Shown piece after piece: positions 17,506-26,458 of a DNA stretch of 64,000 nt. The notes beneath the pieces are model-generated. The model ran no database searches and had not been told where the DNA came from. It saw only the letters and a list, made by a program, of their open reading frames with translations. The stretch is from Thermoanaerobaculia bacterium. GTDB lineage: Bacteria > Acidobacteriota > Thermoanaerobaculia > Multivoradales > JAIOJS01. Position numbers and translations under genes: made by a program. The DNA lies in contig JAUIDB010000001.1 in the NCBI GenBank assembly GCA_030429235.1, forward strand, positions 305,638-369,637. Reading direction: 5' to 3'. Each line of letters starts with the position of its first letter. The first letter of the stretch is position 1.

Positions 17506-18010
17506 CTACTCTACGCCACATGTAGACCTTCGACACGAACCCGGTCCCGACCCGATTGGCGAGTGGTTCGACGCCGTAGGGCACGAAACCACAGGACTCG
17601 TAGAGCGCCCTGGCCCCCCGATTCGACTCGGTGACCGACAGCTCCACCACCAGGGTGCCGGGCCGTTCGCGAGCCAGGGCCAACACTCCGTCTACCAGCG
17701 CCCGGCCGATGCCGCGGCGGAGGTAGCTCGGATGGACGTACGTCCCGAACAGTCGCGCCCGGTGTTGGCGACGGGTTCGCGAGGCCCAGCGCAGGCCCGC
17801 CACCCCCACCAGCTGTCCTTCGACGAAACAGCCGAGCACCAGTTGTTGGCTGTTCGGCCGGTCCGACACCCGCTGCTCCCACCAATCGAGGGCCAGCGGC
17901 TCGCGCTCGGCCACGGTGGCGGTGAAGGCCACCGGTTCGGTCTCGTAGCCGTGGAGCATCAGGGCGCGGTACTGCGCGGCGTGCCGCGGACGGAGGCGGA
18001 CCAGTTCCAT
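17489..18010 (-). CDS. GNAT-family N-acetyltransferase
   Basis: A 173-residue GNAT enzyme. The acetyl-CoA loop motif A reads YVHPSYLRRGIGRALVDG (about 92-109), followed by SVTESNRGARALYESCGF, the usual motif B. The substrate is unknown. It sits 6 bp after a DinB gene and overlaps the next gene, suggesting a small operon. Confidence 0.92.
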   Translation of the reverse strand: MELVRLRPRHAAQYRALMLHGYETEPVAFTATVAEREPLALDWWEQRVSDRPNSQQLVLGCFVEGQLVGVAGLRWASRTRRQHRARLFGTYVHPSYLRRGIGRALVDGVLALARERPGTLVVELSVTESNRGARALYESCGFVPYGVEPLANRVGTGFVSKVYMWRRVGDDGE

Positions 18011-18016
18011 CGCGGC

Positions 18017-18577
18017 TCAGTCGGGAGCGGACAACGTCCGCAGTCGCGGCAGGTACCGATCGTGCAGCACGCGGTGGTGGTGGAGTTCGTGTCCTGCGAT
18101 GTGGAAGGCGAGGCCGCGAGGCGTCGCGGCGTAGCCGCTGACCGTGCCGCGTCGGGTCCAGGCGGCGGCGGGGAAACCCCGCAGCAGACTGAGGGTGGCT
18201 TGGCGCACGGCCACGTAGTCGGCGAGAAGCTGGTCGAGGGAGAGCCGGTCGAATTCGGCCCCGGTGGCGTAGAGGTTCTCGTCGAAGCCGGGCAGTGGTC
18301 GCGGGTCGCCGCGCCCGATGTTTAGCGCCCGGTAGGCGAAGATCCGTTCGTCGTCGGCCAGGTGGCCGAGGATCTGCTTGATCGTCCACTTGCCAGGGGC
18401 GTAGGTGACCTCACCGCTCGGAGCGTCGAGCCCTCCGAACAGATCCTCGGTCTCTCGCTGCAACTGCACCAGCGCGGCTATGGCGTCGTCACCAGGCACC
18501 AGGGCGATGTCGTCCGCCGCGTAGTCCGCGTACTCACCTGGCTGCGGCCGGCCCGTAGGGTTTCGCTTCCTGGTCAT
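18017..18577 (-). CDS. DinB-family protein
   Basis: A 186-residue DinB-fold protein. Motifs: WTIKQILGHLADDERIFAYR (first metal His) and the C-terminal FHIAGHELHHHRVL, giving the His triad of the superfamily. The ATG at 18577 is used. It lies 6 bp upstream of the GNAT gene. Confidence 0.9.
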   Translation of the reverse strand: MTRKRNPTGRPQPGEYADYAADDIALVPGDDAIAALVQLQRETEDLFGGLDAPSGEVTYAPGKWTIKQILGHLADDERIFAYRALNIGRGDPRPLPGFDENLYATGAEFDRLSLDQLLADYVAVRQATLSLLRGFPAAAWTRRGTVSGYAATPRGLAFHIAGHELHHHRVLHDRYLPRLRTLSAPD

Positions 18578-18668
18578 GGCCACCAAACCTACCACCACTG
18601 CGAGCCTGACTGCCTCCTGGGTTCCGCAGGCTGGCCGCCGAGGTTTCGATCACGATCTGCGGCCAGCC

Positions 18669-19223
18669 TCAGCCGACTGGACCCACCTTCCAGCACGCGA
18701 GGGCGAGTCCACCGAACAGGCAGAACTCGGCGACTCGCTGGACCAGCCCCCGCCCGGAGGTGGAGGAGAGGAACGACAGGGCAAAGGCGGTTCCCAACAC
18801 GACGAAACCGGCCGCCCGGAAGGGCTGACCCAACCGCTCGGCCAACAGCATAAGGGCGAACCCGCCGCCGATGTATTCGACGACTCCCGCTAGGTTGTGG
18901 AGACCCTGGCGGGCCGAGCCGGAGACCGGCGAACCCGGATCGCAAGGGAAAAGCGCCGCCCCGAGGTAACCGATGGCCACGCAGAGCGCGAGCAGTGCGG
19001 CGGGGTCCGAAGCGGGCCGGACCAGTCCGGCGACGACCAGCAGGAGGACTGCCACGGGCAGGAACAGACCGAGGGCCACGAACCGCTGGTGCGGCGCGCC
19101 GACCTCACCGATCTCGCTGATGGTGTGGTGTCGGTGTCGGTACCCGGCCTTGCGGGGGCCGAGCACCAGCAGGGCGCCGAACAGATAGAGGAAAGCCAGG
19201 GTCGTCAGGAGGGTCGGTAGCAT
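18669..19223 (-). CDS. DUF998-like membrane protein
   Basis: A 184-residue membrane protein with about six hydrophobic segments. It contains HHTISEIGEVGAP and a periplasmic-side FPCDPGSPVSGSA motif, both seen in the DUF998 family, whose function is unknown. It is divergent from the alkylmercury-lyase-like gene. Confidence 0.8.
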   Translation of the reverse strand: MLPTLLTTLAFLYLFGALLVLGPRKAGYRHRHHTISEIGEVGAPHQRFVALGLFLPVAVLLLVVAGLVRPASDPAALLALCVAIGYLGAALFPCDPGSPVSGSARQGLHNLAGVVEYIGGGFALMLLAERLGQPFRAAGFVVLGTAFALSFLSSTSGRGLVQRVAEFCLFGGLALACWKVGPVG

Positions 19224-19505
19224 GGGAGTTCGGGTCCGTACGGTGGTGAGCGGAGACTAGCGCGGTGCGCGTGCACCGTCGCGAAGGGTAACGGTCCTGT
19301 GGGGCGCGAGCCACTCGGCACTACGGGGTGCCGCGTCGTGAGGTTCCCGCCGCTCGAGCAGCGCAACCACTGGCTCGTGGTCGGCCTCGATTCGAGTGCC
19401 TCACAGCGGCTGTGGAGGCGTACGATAGACCCCAATCTCCGCGCAAGTCGAGGCCTTCAACCCAGCGCAGGTCTCGGCTTCGCTCGCACCATGGGAGGAC
19501 GTTGC

Positions 19506-20183
19506 ATGGCTGGAAGTTCCGTCGAGTTCGATGCGCAGGTCCGGGGGTTTGTCTACCAGTGGTTCGTCGACACGGGAGCGGCGCCCCTTCGGGAGGAGGT
19601 CGCCCACGGTCTGGGAGTCGACGTCGGACGGGTCGCGGCGGCGTTCGATCGACTCGCCGCCGGCCGCGCCCTGGTGCTGCAGCCGGAGAGTGGCGAGGTC
19701 CTGATGGCCGAACCCTTCTCGGCCGTCCCCACCGCCTTCGAGGTGGCGTGCGGCGAGCGCAGGTACTGGGGCAACTGTATCTGGGACGCTCTGGGGATCC
19801 CGGCTCTGCTCGGGCTCGATGCCGAAGTCCGAACCAGTTGCCCCGACTGTGGAGAGACGCTGACGCTCACGGTGGCCGACGGCGAGCTGATGCCGGCGTC
19901 CGGGGTCGTGCACTTCGCCTTGCCGGTGCGGCGTTGGTGGCACGACATCGTCTTCACGTGACGCACCATGCTCCTCTTCCGGTCGGAAGAACACGTCGAG
20001 CGCTGGTGTCAGACCTGGAGACTGCCTCGGGGTGAGGTGTTCTCCCTGGAGCAGCAGTGGGGCCTGGCCCAGGCCTGGTACCACGATCGCCTGGAGCCGG
20101 ATTGGCGTCGCAAGACTCCGGACGAGGTCAGGACGGTGTTCGCCGGTCTCGGTCTGACCTCTGGGTTCTGGGACCTCGATTGA
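19506..20183 (+). CDS. Alkylmercury-lyase-like protein, candidate selenoprotein (in-frame TGA at codon 152)
   Basis: A MerB-family protein of 225 residues if the TGA at 19959-19961 is read as selenocysteine; otherwise the frame is split into 151 residues plus a 71-residue tail starting at 19968. Both halves are needed to cover the family domain. The first holds CIWD (C91, D94), matching the MerB Cys96-x-x-Asp99 pair. The TGA falls in DIVFT-[TGA]-RTMLLFRSEEH, where relatives carry an active-site Cys (MerB Cys159/160 region). A strong GGGAGGA precedes the ATG. Seen: in-frame TGA and a hairpin beginning 13 nt downstream. Inferred: selenocysteine insertion. The alternative is a nonsense mutation. 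Confidence 0.8.
19975..19990 (+). promoter_or_regulatory. Candidate bacterial SECIS stem-loop
   Basis: TCTTCC-GGTC-GGAAGA forms a perfect 6-bp stem with a GGTC apical loop that begins 19 nt after the in-frame TGA. Known bacterial SECIS elements lie in the coding sequence just after UGA with a G in the first loop positions; E. coli fdhF has GGUC at almost the same distance. Confidence 0.55.
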
Positions 20184-20228
20184 CGGCCTGAAGGCGCCGG
20201 TGCGGTCCCCCTGGTGCTCGAAACGGGC

Positions 20229-20996
20229 TCAGCCCGGGTCGTGCTCGTCCAGGAGGTTGGCCACGTTGAAGCACACCTCGCAGTCGCAGAATCCGCCGTG
20301 GCCGTTGAGGAACTGGTAGAGGGCGATGACGTCCACGCCCTGAGCCTCGGCCCACTGTCGGGAGAAGCGCAGGGTGTGTTCGCAGCCCGGCATTTCGCCC
20401 TCGGCGTCCGGGGTGTGGGCCGTGGTGTCGATGAACTCCAGCAGATCCGCCAGTTGGTTTCGATCGATCGATGCGGGGACCTCCTCCGTGGGCGGCGTGT
20501 AGGGTCGATCGGTCAGGGCACAGTAGTGCTCGAGGTTGTCCCAGCCGTGCGGCGCCAGCTCGTAGGCCAGCAGGTATTCGGCCGCCGCGGCGTTCCGCTC
20601 CCCGCGGGCGGCCAGCGCCTGGGCGATGACTTCGTGGCAGGGGGGCCAGGTGTAACCGCGCGCCAGGGCCTCGCGAGCCAGCGGTTCGGCCTCCTCGAGG
20701 CGGTCCTGTTGCGCCAGGACGGTGGACAGACCGGCGGTGGCTCCCGCCTCCTCCGGGTACTCGTCCCGCAAGCGGCGGTAGTGGGCCTCAGCGGCCGCAA
20801 TCTCCCCCTGGTCGGCTAACGCCACTGCGAGATTGAGCTGGGCGGGGAGAAAGTTGGGGTGGCTGGCTGTGACTTCGCGCAGCACCTCGAGCTGCTCTTC
20901 GGCCGAGACCCCCGGCAGCCAGAGTTCGGCCAGCGCGTCCTGGGTTTCGACGGGCAGCTCTTCGAAGCTCAGGGTTCGGTTGTCGTCGGCATCCAT
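20229..20996 (-). CDS. TPR protein with C-terminal DUF2695-like domain
   Basis: A 255-residue protein. About residues 25-150 form TPR-like helical repeats (for example AQLNLAVALADQGEIAAAEAHY). The C-terminus CEHTLRFSRQWAEAQG with GGFCDCEVCFNV matches the DUF2695 pattern of conserved Cys and His, probably a metal site. Cytoplasmic, function unknown. Confidence 0.8.
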   Translation of the reverse strand: MDADDNRTLSFEELPVETQDALAELWLPGVSAEEQLEVLREVTASHPNFLPAQLNLAVALADQGEIAAAEAHYRRLRDEYPEEAGATAGLSTVLAQQDRLEEAEPLAREALARGYTWPPCHEVIAQALAARGERNAAAAEYLLAYELAPHGWDNLEHYCALTDRPYTPPTEEVPASIDRNQLADLLEFIDTTAHTPDAEGEMPGCEHTLRFSRQWAEAQGVDVIALYQFLNGHGGFCDCEVCFNVANLLDEHDPG

Positions 20997-21010
20997 GTTG
21001 GTGCTCCAGG

Positions 21011-22129
21011 TCAGGTGCGAGTCGACGCGATCGCCGCCTCGAGGTCGGACCAGAGGTCGTCCACGTGTTCGATGCCCACGCTGAGGCGCAGGAGGGAGGG
21101 TGGCAGGTGCTCCTGTCCGGCGTGTGCGGCGCGACGTTCCATCGTCGACTCGACGGCTCCGAGGCTGGTGGCGTGGCGAATGAGGCGGACCTGCCGACAG
21201 ACGGCATCGGCGACCTCGGCTCCTCCCGCGAGGTCGAAGGAGATCATGGAGCCGAATCCCGAGAGCACGCGCCGCGCCACCTCGTGGGTCGGGTGCGAGG
21301 GCAGCCCCGGGTACCGAACCCGTGCCACATCCGGGTGGCCCTCGAGGCGCTCCGCCAGGATGGCGGCGTTCTGTTGAGCACGGTCGAAGCGGAGGGCCAG
21401 GGTGCGGGTTCCGCGCACCGCGAGAAACGCTTCGAGGGCGCCCGGGGTCGCGCCGTGGAGCGTTCGCGCCTCCTTCAGCTTCTCGTAGAAAGCCGCATCT
21501 CGGGTCGTGGCCACCCCGGCCAGCAGGTCCGAGTGCCCACCGATGAACTTGGTGGCCGACTGCACCGAGACGGTGGCGCCGAACTCGAGAGGCTTCTGGT
21601 TCAGCGGGGTGGCGAAGGTGTTGTCGACGGCGACGATGCAGCCGGGTTTCCGCGGGGCGGCGCAGATCGCTTCGAGGTCAGCGACCGCGAGCAGTGGATT
21701 CGACGGCGACTCGAGCCAGACCAGATCGGCGTCGCGGCAGACTCGGATCCAACCGGCGGTGTCCTCGACCGCCAGGCGTTCGACCGCCCAGCCCGACTGG
21801 CTCGCGCCCGTTGCGGCCAGACCGACGACGCCCTGGTAGCAATCCTCCGGCAGGGCCAGTACCGCATCGGAACCGAGCTGCTGGAAGATCGCGGCCACCG
21901 CCGCCATGCCGGAGGCAAAGGCCACCGAGCGACCATCCTCCAGCCCTCCCAACACCTCCTCCAGGGCCTCCCAGGTCGGGGTTCCGCCGTCGCGAGCGTA
22001 GTCGCGTGGATCGCCGTGGAGGAAGTTCGAGGCCGGGGTCGGCGGGACGTTGAGGGGAGCCCCGGCGGCGCTGGGACGCCCCGCGGCCACGAGCCAGGAT
22101 TCGGGTCGCAGAGTCGGAGGTTTGGCCAT
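21011..22129 (-). CDS. Cystathionine gamma-synthase-like PLP enzyme
   Basis: A 372-residue Cys/Met-metabolism PLP enzyme (fold type I). The PLP lysine lies in SVQSATKFIGGHSDLLAG, with AVDNTFATP upstream and FASGMAAVAAIF near residue 75. It probably catalyses gamma- or beta-replacement/elimination on homoserine esters or cystathionine. MetB, MetC and related members cannot be separated by eye. ATG at 22129. Confidence 0.9.
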   Translation of the reverse strand: MAKPPTLRPESWLVAAGRPSAAGAPLNVPPTPASNFLHGDPRDYARDGGTPTWEALEEVLGGLEDGRSVAFASGMAAVAAIFQQLGSDAVLALPEDCYQGVVGLAATGASQSGWAVERLAVEDTAGWIRVCRDADLVWLESPSNPLLAVADLEAICAAPRKPGCIVAVDNTFATPLNQKPLEFGATVSVQSATKFIGGHSDLLAGVATTRDAAFYEKLKEARTLHGATPGALEAFLAVRGTRTLALRFDRAQQNAAILAERLEGHPDVARVRYPGLPSHPTHEVARRVLSGFGSMISFDLAGGAEVADAVCRQVRLIRHATSLGAVESTMERRAAHAGQEHLPPSLLRLSVGIEHVDDLWSDLEAAIASTRT

Positions 22130-22222
22130 GCACCGAGTATTCCACGGCCGGTCCTCGGGGAGCACGCCATCGCTTCTCTCGAGTGCACGGTGCCCCACGC
22201 GAACCGGGTGGCGAACCGAGAC

Positions 22223-23311
22223 TCAGGGCTCAGTCGGTGACTCGGTCTCTGATGGCTTGGCCTCTGGTGGCTTGGCCTCTGGTGGCTCGGCCAGCCGCTC
22301 GAGGCCCTCGCGGCAGCGCTCGGCCACGCTGGCGCTGGCCACGGCCTCGGCCAGGCGCAGGGCTCCCCGGTAGGCGAGCTGCGCCGCCACGCGGTCTCCT
22401 TGCCGTTCGTACAGGGTGGCAGCCACCAGCGTGGCCCGCATCCGTCCCACCGGCGAGTCCAGCCCTTCGGCCAGGGAGAGAGCGAGGAGCAGGGGACCCT
22501 TCGCCTCCTCCAGGCGGCCGAGCTCCGTCAGGGTCGAGGCCAGAGTGGTGGCCGCAAACAGTGCCGGATCGTGGGCTTCAGCGGCCCGACGGAAAGCGAG
22601 CGACCGCTCGAAGTAGGGGAGGGCCCGCTCCAAGTCGTCTTGAACCAGATATACGAAGCCGACGTGGCGTTCGTAGTCGGCGCGCAGCAGCGGCCGCTCG
22701 CCCCCCTCTCGATCGAGTTCCAGCGAGCGTTCGAACAGCTCTTCGGCCTGCTCCAGCTGGCGGCGCTGAAAGAAAACGAGCCCAAGGGCATGAGTGGCGT
22801 CGGCGGTACCGACGACATCGCCCGCCTGGCGGTACAGATCGAGCGCTCGCCGGAGTTCGGCCTCGGCCACCACGAACTGTCGCTCTGCCATCTCCGCGCG
22901 GTAGTAGTACTTGCCGCGCGCGTAGGCGACCTGGGCGAGCTCGGCCGTTCCCAGATTCCGAGCCAGGGAAGTCGCCACCTCGATCTGCTCCAGCGCGGCC
23001 ACCACCGGCCGCGTGTTCTGGTGCAGGCCGATCCGGTCGTGGATGGTGGCGAGTTCGAGACGGAGATCCAACGCGTCCCGTGGAGCGAGGGTGCCGGTCG
23101 CCAGTCGGCTCTCGACGGCGCGCCGGGCTTCGTCGAGCCGGCCCGCCCAGCGTTGGCGCTGGATCTCGGACAGAGAATGGGCTTGGGTCCGGTCCTCGGC
23201 CAACGGGGCGACCTCGGGCTGGGTGAAGGCTGGTCCTGCCGCCCCGAGAAGGGCCAGAACCCCCAACCGTCGGAGGAGCGAACTCGGTCGGGCCGAGAGA
23301 CTGGTACGCAT
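22223..23311 (-). CDS. Secreted TPR protein
   Basis: A 362-residue protein with a signal peptide (about 12-31) followed by repeated TPR motifs (around 110-340, for example THALGLVFFQRRQLEQAEELF). The C-terminus has a short degenerate repeat of PPEAK units. A scaffold or protein-binding role outside the cytoplasm is inferred. Confidence 0.8.
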   Translation of the reverse strand: MRTSLSARPSSLLRRLGVLALLGAAGPAFTQPEVAPLAEDRTQAHSLSEIQRQRWAGRLDEARRAVESRLATGTLAPRDALDLRLELATIHDRIGLHQNTRPVVAALEQIEVATSLARNLGTAELAQVAYARGKYYYRAEMAERQFVVAEAELRRALDLYRQAGDVVGTADATHALGLVFFQRRQLEQAEELFERSLELDREGGERPLLRADYERHVGFVYLVQDDLERALPYFERSLAFRRAAEAHDPALFAATTLASTLTELGRLEEAKGPLLLALSLAEGLDSPVGRMRATLVAATLYERQGDRVAAQLAYRGALRLAEAVASASVAERCREGLERLAEPPEAKPPEAKPSETESPTEP

Positions 23312-23352
23312 GGGGGTTCTACGAAAGGAGCGGGCCGTGGGTTGACCTCGGT

Positions 23353-23886
23353 CTAGTCGTAGATCAGGTCGTAGTGGGCGAGGACTACTCCGTTGTCGTA
23401 GGGTTCGAGGCTCGTCGCCTGCAGGCGGGCTCGCACCGCAGACGAGAAGAGCGGCCGACCCTCTCCGATCAAGATGGGGTTGACCTTGAGGATCAGACGA
23501 TCGATGAGTTGCTCCCTCAGCAGGAATCCGGCGAGCTGACCCCCGCCGCAGAGGTAGATCGCCGACCCCGTCTGGTGCTTCAGATCGCGAACGAGGTCCG
23601 CGGCTCCATCGGGTACGAGGTTCAGCTCGTGCTCGTGCTCGAACTCGAGAGACGACGACACGACGTAGTGCTCCATGTGGGGGTACGCCCGGCGGCCGGG
23701 TTCCAGCCCGTACTGATAGCCGAACTCGTAGGTCTTCCTCCCCATCACCACGGTGTCGTAGGTCGCGAGGCGCGCCTGGTAGTCGGCCACGTGCGGCCCG
23801 TCCATCGCGAAATCGTCGATAGCTCCATCGGCTCGACAGATGAAGCCGTCGATGCTCACGGCGACGTCGTAGATCAGTTCCCGCAT
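23353..23886 (-). CDS. Dihydrofolate-reductase-family protein (RibD C-terminal type)
   Basis: A 177-residue protein of the DHFR/RibD C-terminal superfamily. Seen: VSIDGFICRADGAIDDF, TVVMGRKTYEFG and IYLCGGGQLAGFLL, the NADPH-binding Gly-rich motif. These stand-alone homologues are annotated as oxidoreductases with unknown substrates. Confidence 0.9.
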   Translation of the reverse strand: MRELIYDVAVSIDGFICRADGAIDDFAMDGPHVADYQARLATYDTVVMGRKTYEFGYQYGLEPGRRAYPHMEHYVVSSSLEFEHEHELNLVPDGAADLVRDLKHQTGSAIYLCGGGQLAGFLLREQLIDRLILKVNPILIGEGRPLFSSAVRARLQATSLEPYDNGVVLAHYDLIYD

Positions 23887-23896
23887 CGGCCGCCGC

Positions 23897-24547
23897 CTAG
23901 TTCAACTTCCCGAGTTCGCCCAGCACCAGCCCCATGATCACATTCTGGAACACGATGTAGAGCCCCCAGAGCACCGCGTGGACCACGATCACGGGGTGGA
24001 CCGAACTCCGCTTCTTGACGCTGGAGGTCATCAGGAAGAGGTAGAAGAGCAGGCTGACCAGGATCGAGGCGTTGAACAGATCGTGGAACTGGCTGCCGTG
24101 CTCCGCCACCAGCTCGTGGATCCGCGGGTGCTTCAAACGGCCCCAGTCTCCGGCCGAATTGGAGACCAGGAGGTAGCTCAGATTGACGATGTTGGGCAGA
24201 CTCGCCAGCAAGGCAAGCTGTCGGTCGATCGGGCCGGAGCTCCGTGCCTTGCCCAGGAGGTAGGGGGCCAACAGCGCCAGCAAGATGAGCCAGAAGAGCA
24301 TGATCTCCAGGGATCCCTGACGCCGGCCGGCTTCGATCCTGCGGTCTCGGCTCGCCTCCGTCTGCCGGGAGAAGGCGCTTCCGAGGTCGTCCAGGATCAG
24401 GCCCGCGGTCGGATAGACCCAGACCGCCGGAGATGGGCCGTACACGGCGAGGCCCCGGTGGGTCGTCAGGGTCCCGGCGGCGGCGCCGGTTACGCTGCCG
24501 AGTCCGATCGAAACGAGCAGCAGTACGAAGAGTAGGAACTTTCGAAT
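23897..24547 (-). CDS. Multipass membrane protein, start uncertain
   Basis: About 216 residues with an N-terminal signal-like helix and four further membrane segments. An AAAGGAG ribosome-binding site is 7 nt upstream of an ATT codon at 24547, and the hydrophobic N-terminus starts right there (IRKFLLFVLLLV), so a rare ATT start is plausible. Longer in-frame starts lack a ribosome-binding site and protein-like sequence. No family recognised. Confidence 0.6.
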   Translation of the reverse strand: MRKFLLFVLLLVSIGLGSVTGAAAGTLTTHRGLAVYGPSPAVWVYPTAGLILDDLGSAFSRQTEASRDRRIEAGRRQGSLEIMLFWLILLALLAPYLLGKARSSGPIDRQLALLASLPNIVNLSYLLVSNSAGDWGRLKHPRIHELVAEHGSQFHDLFNASILVSLLFYLFLMTSSVKKRSSVHPVIVVHAVLWGLYIVFQNVIMGLVLGELGKLN

Positions 24548-24815
24548 GTCGAGACTCCTTTGCGAGAGCCCCGGCAGACTAGCAGAATCGGTCGGTTCTT
24601 GACTGTGGCCAGGATCACGCTCGCGACGGCTGGCCCCCGCTGGCGGGACTTGCCGGCTAGCGAGGTCAGTTCGAGCTACCATCCTCGAGATCGCTGGCTT
24701 CCCGAGGCTCCAACGTCTCTTCGTCTCGCGCCTCGAGCTTGCGCAGCTCCTCCTCCAGGTCGAGCAGTTCTTTCTGTAGTTCATGAGTACCGACCGCACT
24801 CGAGCTGATGCCCGC

Positions 24816-25313
24816 TCAATCGGTGACGAGGCCCCGTTCCAGGGGCACCGCCTTCCAGGGACCAAGGCCAGAGATCTGCAGCACGGTGGGACCTTCGATC
24901 CACACCCAGTGCATCTGTTGGCGAGCGTTGACGTAGTAGTCACCGGCTCCGAACTCGCGCGCCTCGGCTCGCGTGGCGTCGGCGCCGAAGGCGACCGCGA
25001 CCTTACCGCTCAAGACGGTGACCCGCTCGTCCCTCGGATGCCAGTGGGCCGGCAACACGAAGGGCTGCTCTCCGGCCACCCGGAAGCGGGCCGTGAAGTA
25101 GCCGTCGGAGGTCAGGTCGCCCTCGAGCAGAGCCACCTCACATCCGGCCGGCAGGCTGTCGGGGCAGGGTCCCCAGGGGATCTCGTCGGAGCGGACGACG
25201 TGCTGCACGCTTCCCTCGGGGAACTCCAGCGCCAGGTCCTGGCTCCACCCCGGCCGCGCCACCAGAACGAGCAGCAGGGGGAGGAGAAGCCTACGCACCG
25301 GGAGGTTTCGCAT
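24816..25313 (-). CDS. Secreted cupin-domain protein
   Basis: A 165-residue protein with a signal peptide (about 7-25, ending WSQ) and one cupin domain. Motif 1 is seen as LPAHWHPRDERVTVLSGKV and motif 2 follows with EFGAGDYYVNARQQMHWVW. The histidines and Glu form a likely metal site. Substrate unknown. After the TGA the same frame stays open for about 54 codons of charged, helical sequence. Confidence 0.85.
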   Translation of the reverse strand: MRNLPVRRLLLPLLLVLVARPGWSQDLALEFPEGSVQHVVRSDEIPWGPCPDSLPAGCEVALLEGDLTSDGYFTARFRVAGEQPFVLPAHWHPRDERVTVLSGKVAVAFGADATRAEAREFGAGDYYVNARQQMHWVWIEGPTVLQISGLGPWKAVPLERGLVTD

Positions 25314-25333
25314 CAGAGACCCAATATACCGTA

Positions 25334-25735
25334 CTACCGCCGCCCCCGATGGGGTCGGATCCAGAGTCGCCGTCGCTGCCGGAATGCCACGCCGGGCGCC
25401 GCGGGCCGGTGAAGACCGGCGACTGGGGGTCGGCGCCTGCCGCCGTACCGGTGGACTGCGCCGGGATGGCGCCGCACGGTGCGCTGTGGCGCCGGGACGA
25501 GGCCAGGCCCGGGGTCGAGCAGGTAGGCGCGACCGAGGATCGTCTTCCACGGTTCGCGGGTGGTCGCCACGAACCACCCGAGGGGAACCAACGAGGCCAG
25601 CAGGAGCTCTGTCCCTGGCTCCGCCCCTCGATCCAGTCCCGACACCAGCGCGCCCAGGCCAGCGGTCAGGAAGAACCCAACCAACAGGCAGCGCTGCAGC
25701 CTGGCGACTCCACGGGTGTTTTCGGCTTGATGCAT
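25334..25735 (-). CDS. Small membrane protein, C-terminus doubtful
   Basis: Up to 133 residues from the ATG at 25735. The first 80 or so contain two membrane helices (about 17-35 and 45-60) and look real. The last 50 are Arg/Pro/His-rich, as in an out-of-frame GC-rich read, so the gene may be frameshifted or end earlier. Confidence 0.45.
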   Translation of the reverse strand: MHQAENTRGVARLQRCLLVGFFLTAGLGALVSGLDRGAEPGTELLLASLVPLGWFVATTREPWKTILGRAYLLDPGPGLVPAPQRTVRRHPGAVHRYGGRRRPPVAGLHRPAAPGVAFRQRRRLWIRPHRGRR

Positions 25736-25851
25736 CGTGCCACGGCCTCCTCTGGGGATTCCTACGTACGAGAGGCTGCGGTTATTCGCGAGCGACTCGA
25801 GGTCCAGGAAGCGCCGCGACCGACGGAGCCGGCCCGCGACTCCTGATCTCC

Positions 25852-26388
25852 TCAGCTCGGCTGAACGACGAGTTCGCTGCCGCCGAGCGCCTCGGCGATC
25901 GCGTGCAGCACCCGCTCGTCGAAACAAGCCAGGAGCACCAGTTCGAGAGGACCCGAACTCTGCGATACCCCCGCCACGATCTCGGCGCAGGCGATGCGGG
26001 CCGCCTCGTCGACGGGAAAGCGGTAGGCGCCGCAGCTGATGGCGGGAAAGGCGATCGATCGGAGTTCGTACTGCTCGGCGAGGTGCAGACAGGAGCGGTA
26101 GCAGGACGCCAGGACCTCCCGTTCTCCGCGTTGGCCTCCGTACCAGACCGGTCCCACCGCGTGGATCACGTAGCGAGCCGGCAAGTCGTAGCCAGCGGTG
26201 ATTTTGGACTGGCCAGGCCTACAGCCCCCGAGGTCGAGGCACTCGGCTAGCAGTCGGGGGCCGGCCGCGCGATGGATCGCTCCATCGACTCCGCCGCCGC
26301 CGGAGAGGGACGCGTTGGCGGCATTGACGATCGCGTCCACCTCCAGGGTGGTGATGTCAGCGCGAAGAGCTCGGATGCGTGTGGTCAT
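25852..26388 (-). CDS. Macrodomain ADP-ribose hydrolase
   Basis: A 178-residue stand-alone macrodomain of the YmdB/MacroD type. Motifs: DAIVNAANASLSGGGGVDGAIH (residues about 19-40, catalytic loop) and FPAISCGAYRFP (ADP-ribose binding). It would remove ADP-ribose from proteins or hydrolyse O-acetyl-ADP-ribose. ATG at 26388. Confidence 0.93.
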   Translation of the reverse strand: MTTRIRALRADITTLEVDAIVNAANASLSGGGGVDGAIHRAAGPRLLAECLDLGGCRPGQSKITAGYDLPARYVIHAVGPVWYGGQRGEREVLASCYRSCLHLAEQYELRSIAFPAISCGAYRFPVDEAARIACAEIVAGVSQSSGPLELVLLACFDERVLHAIAEALGGSELVVQPS

Positions 26389-26458
26389 GGCGAACTGGGG
26401 GGACACCTCGCGGTCGCCTCGTCGTAGAGATTCGCCGGGCTCGGTGGCGAGTGCGCCG

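Noticed and set aside
24660..24815. Extension of the cupin protein past its TGA by about 54 helical codons
   Set aside because: No hairpin like that at 19975 and no conserved domain crosses the stop; probably a decayed small gene or chance.
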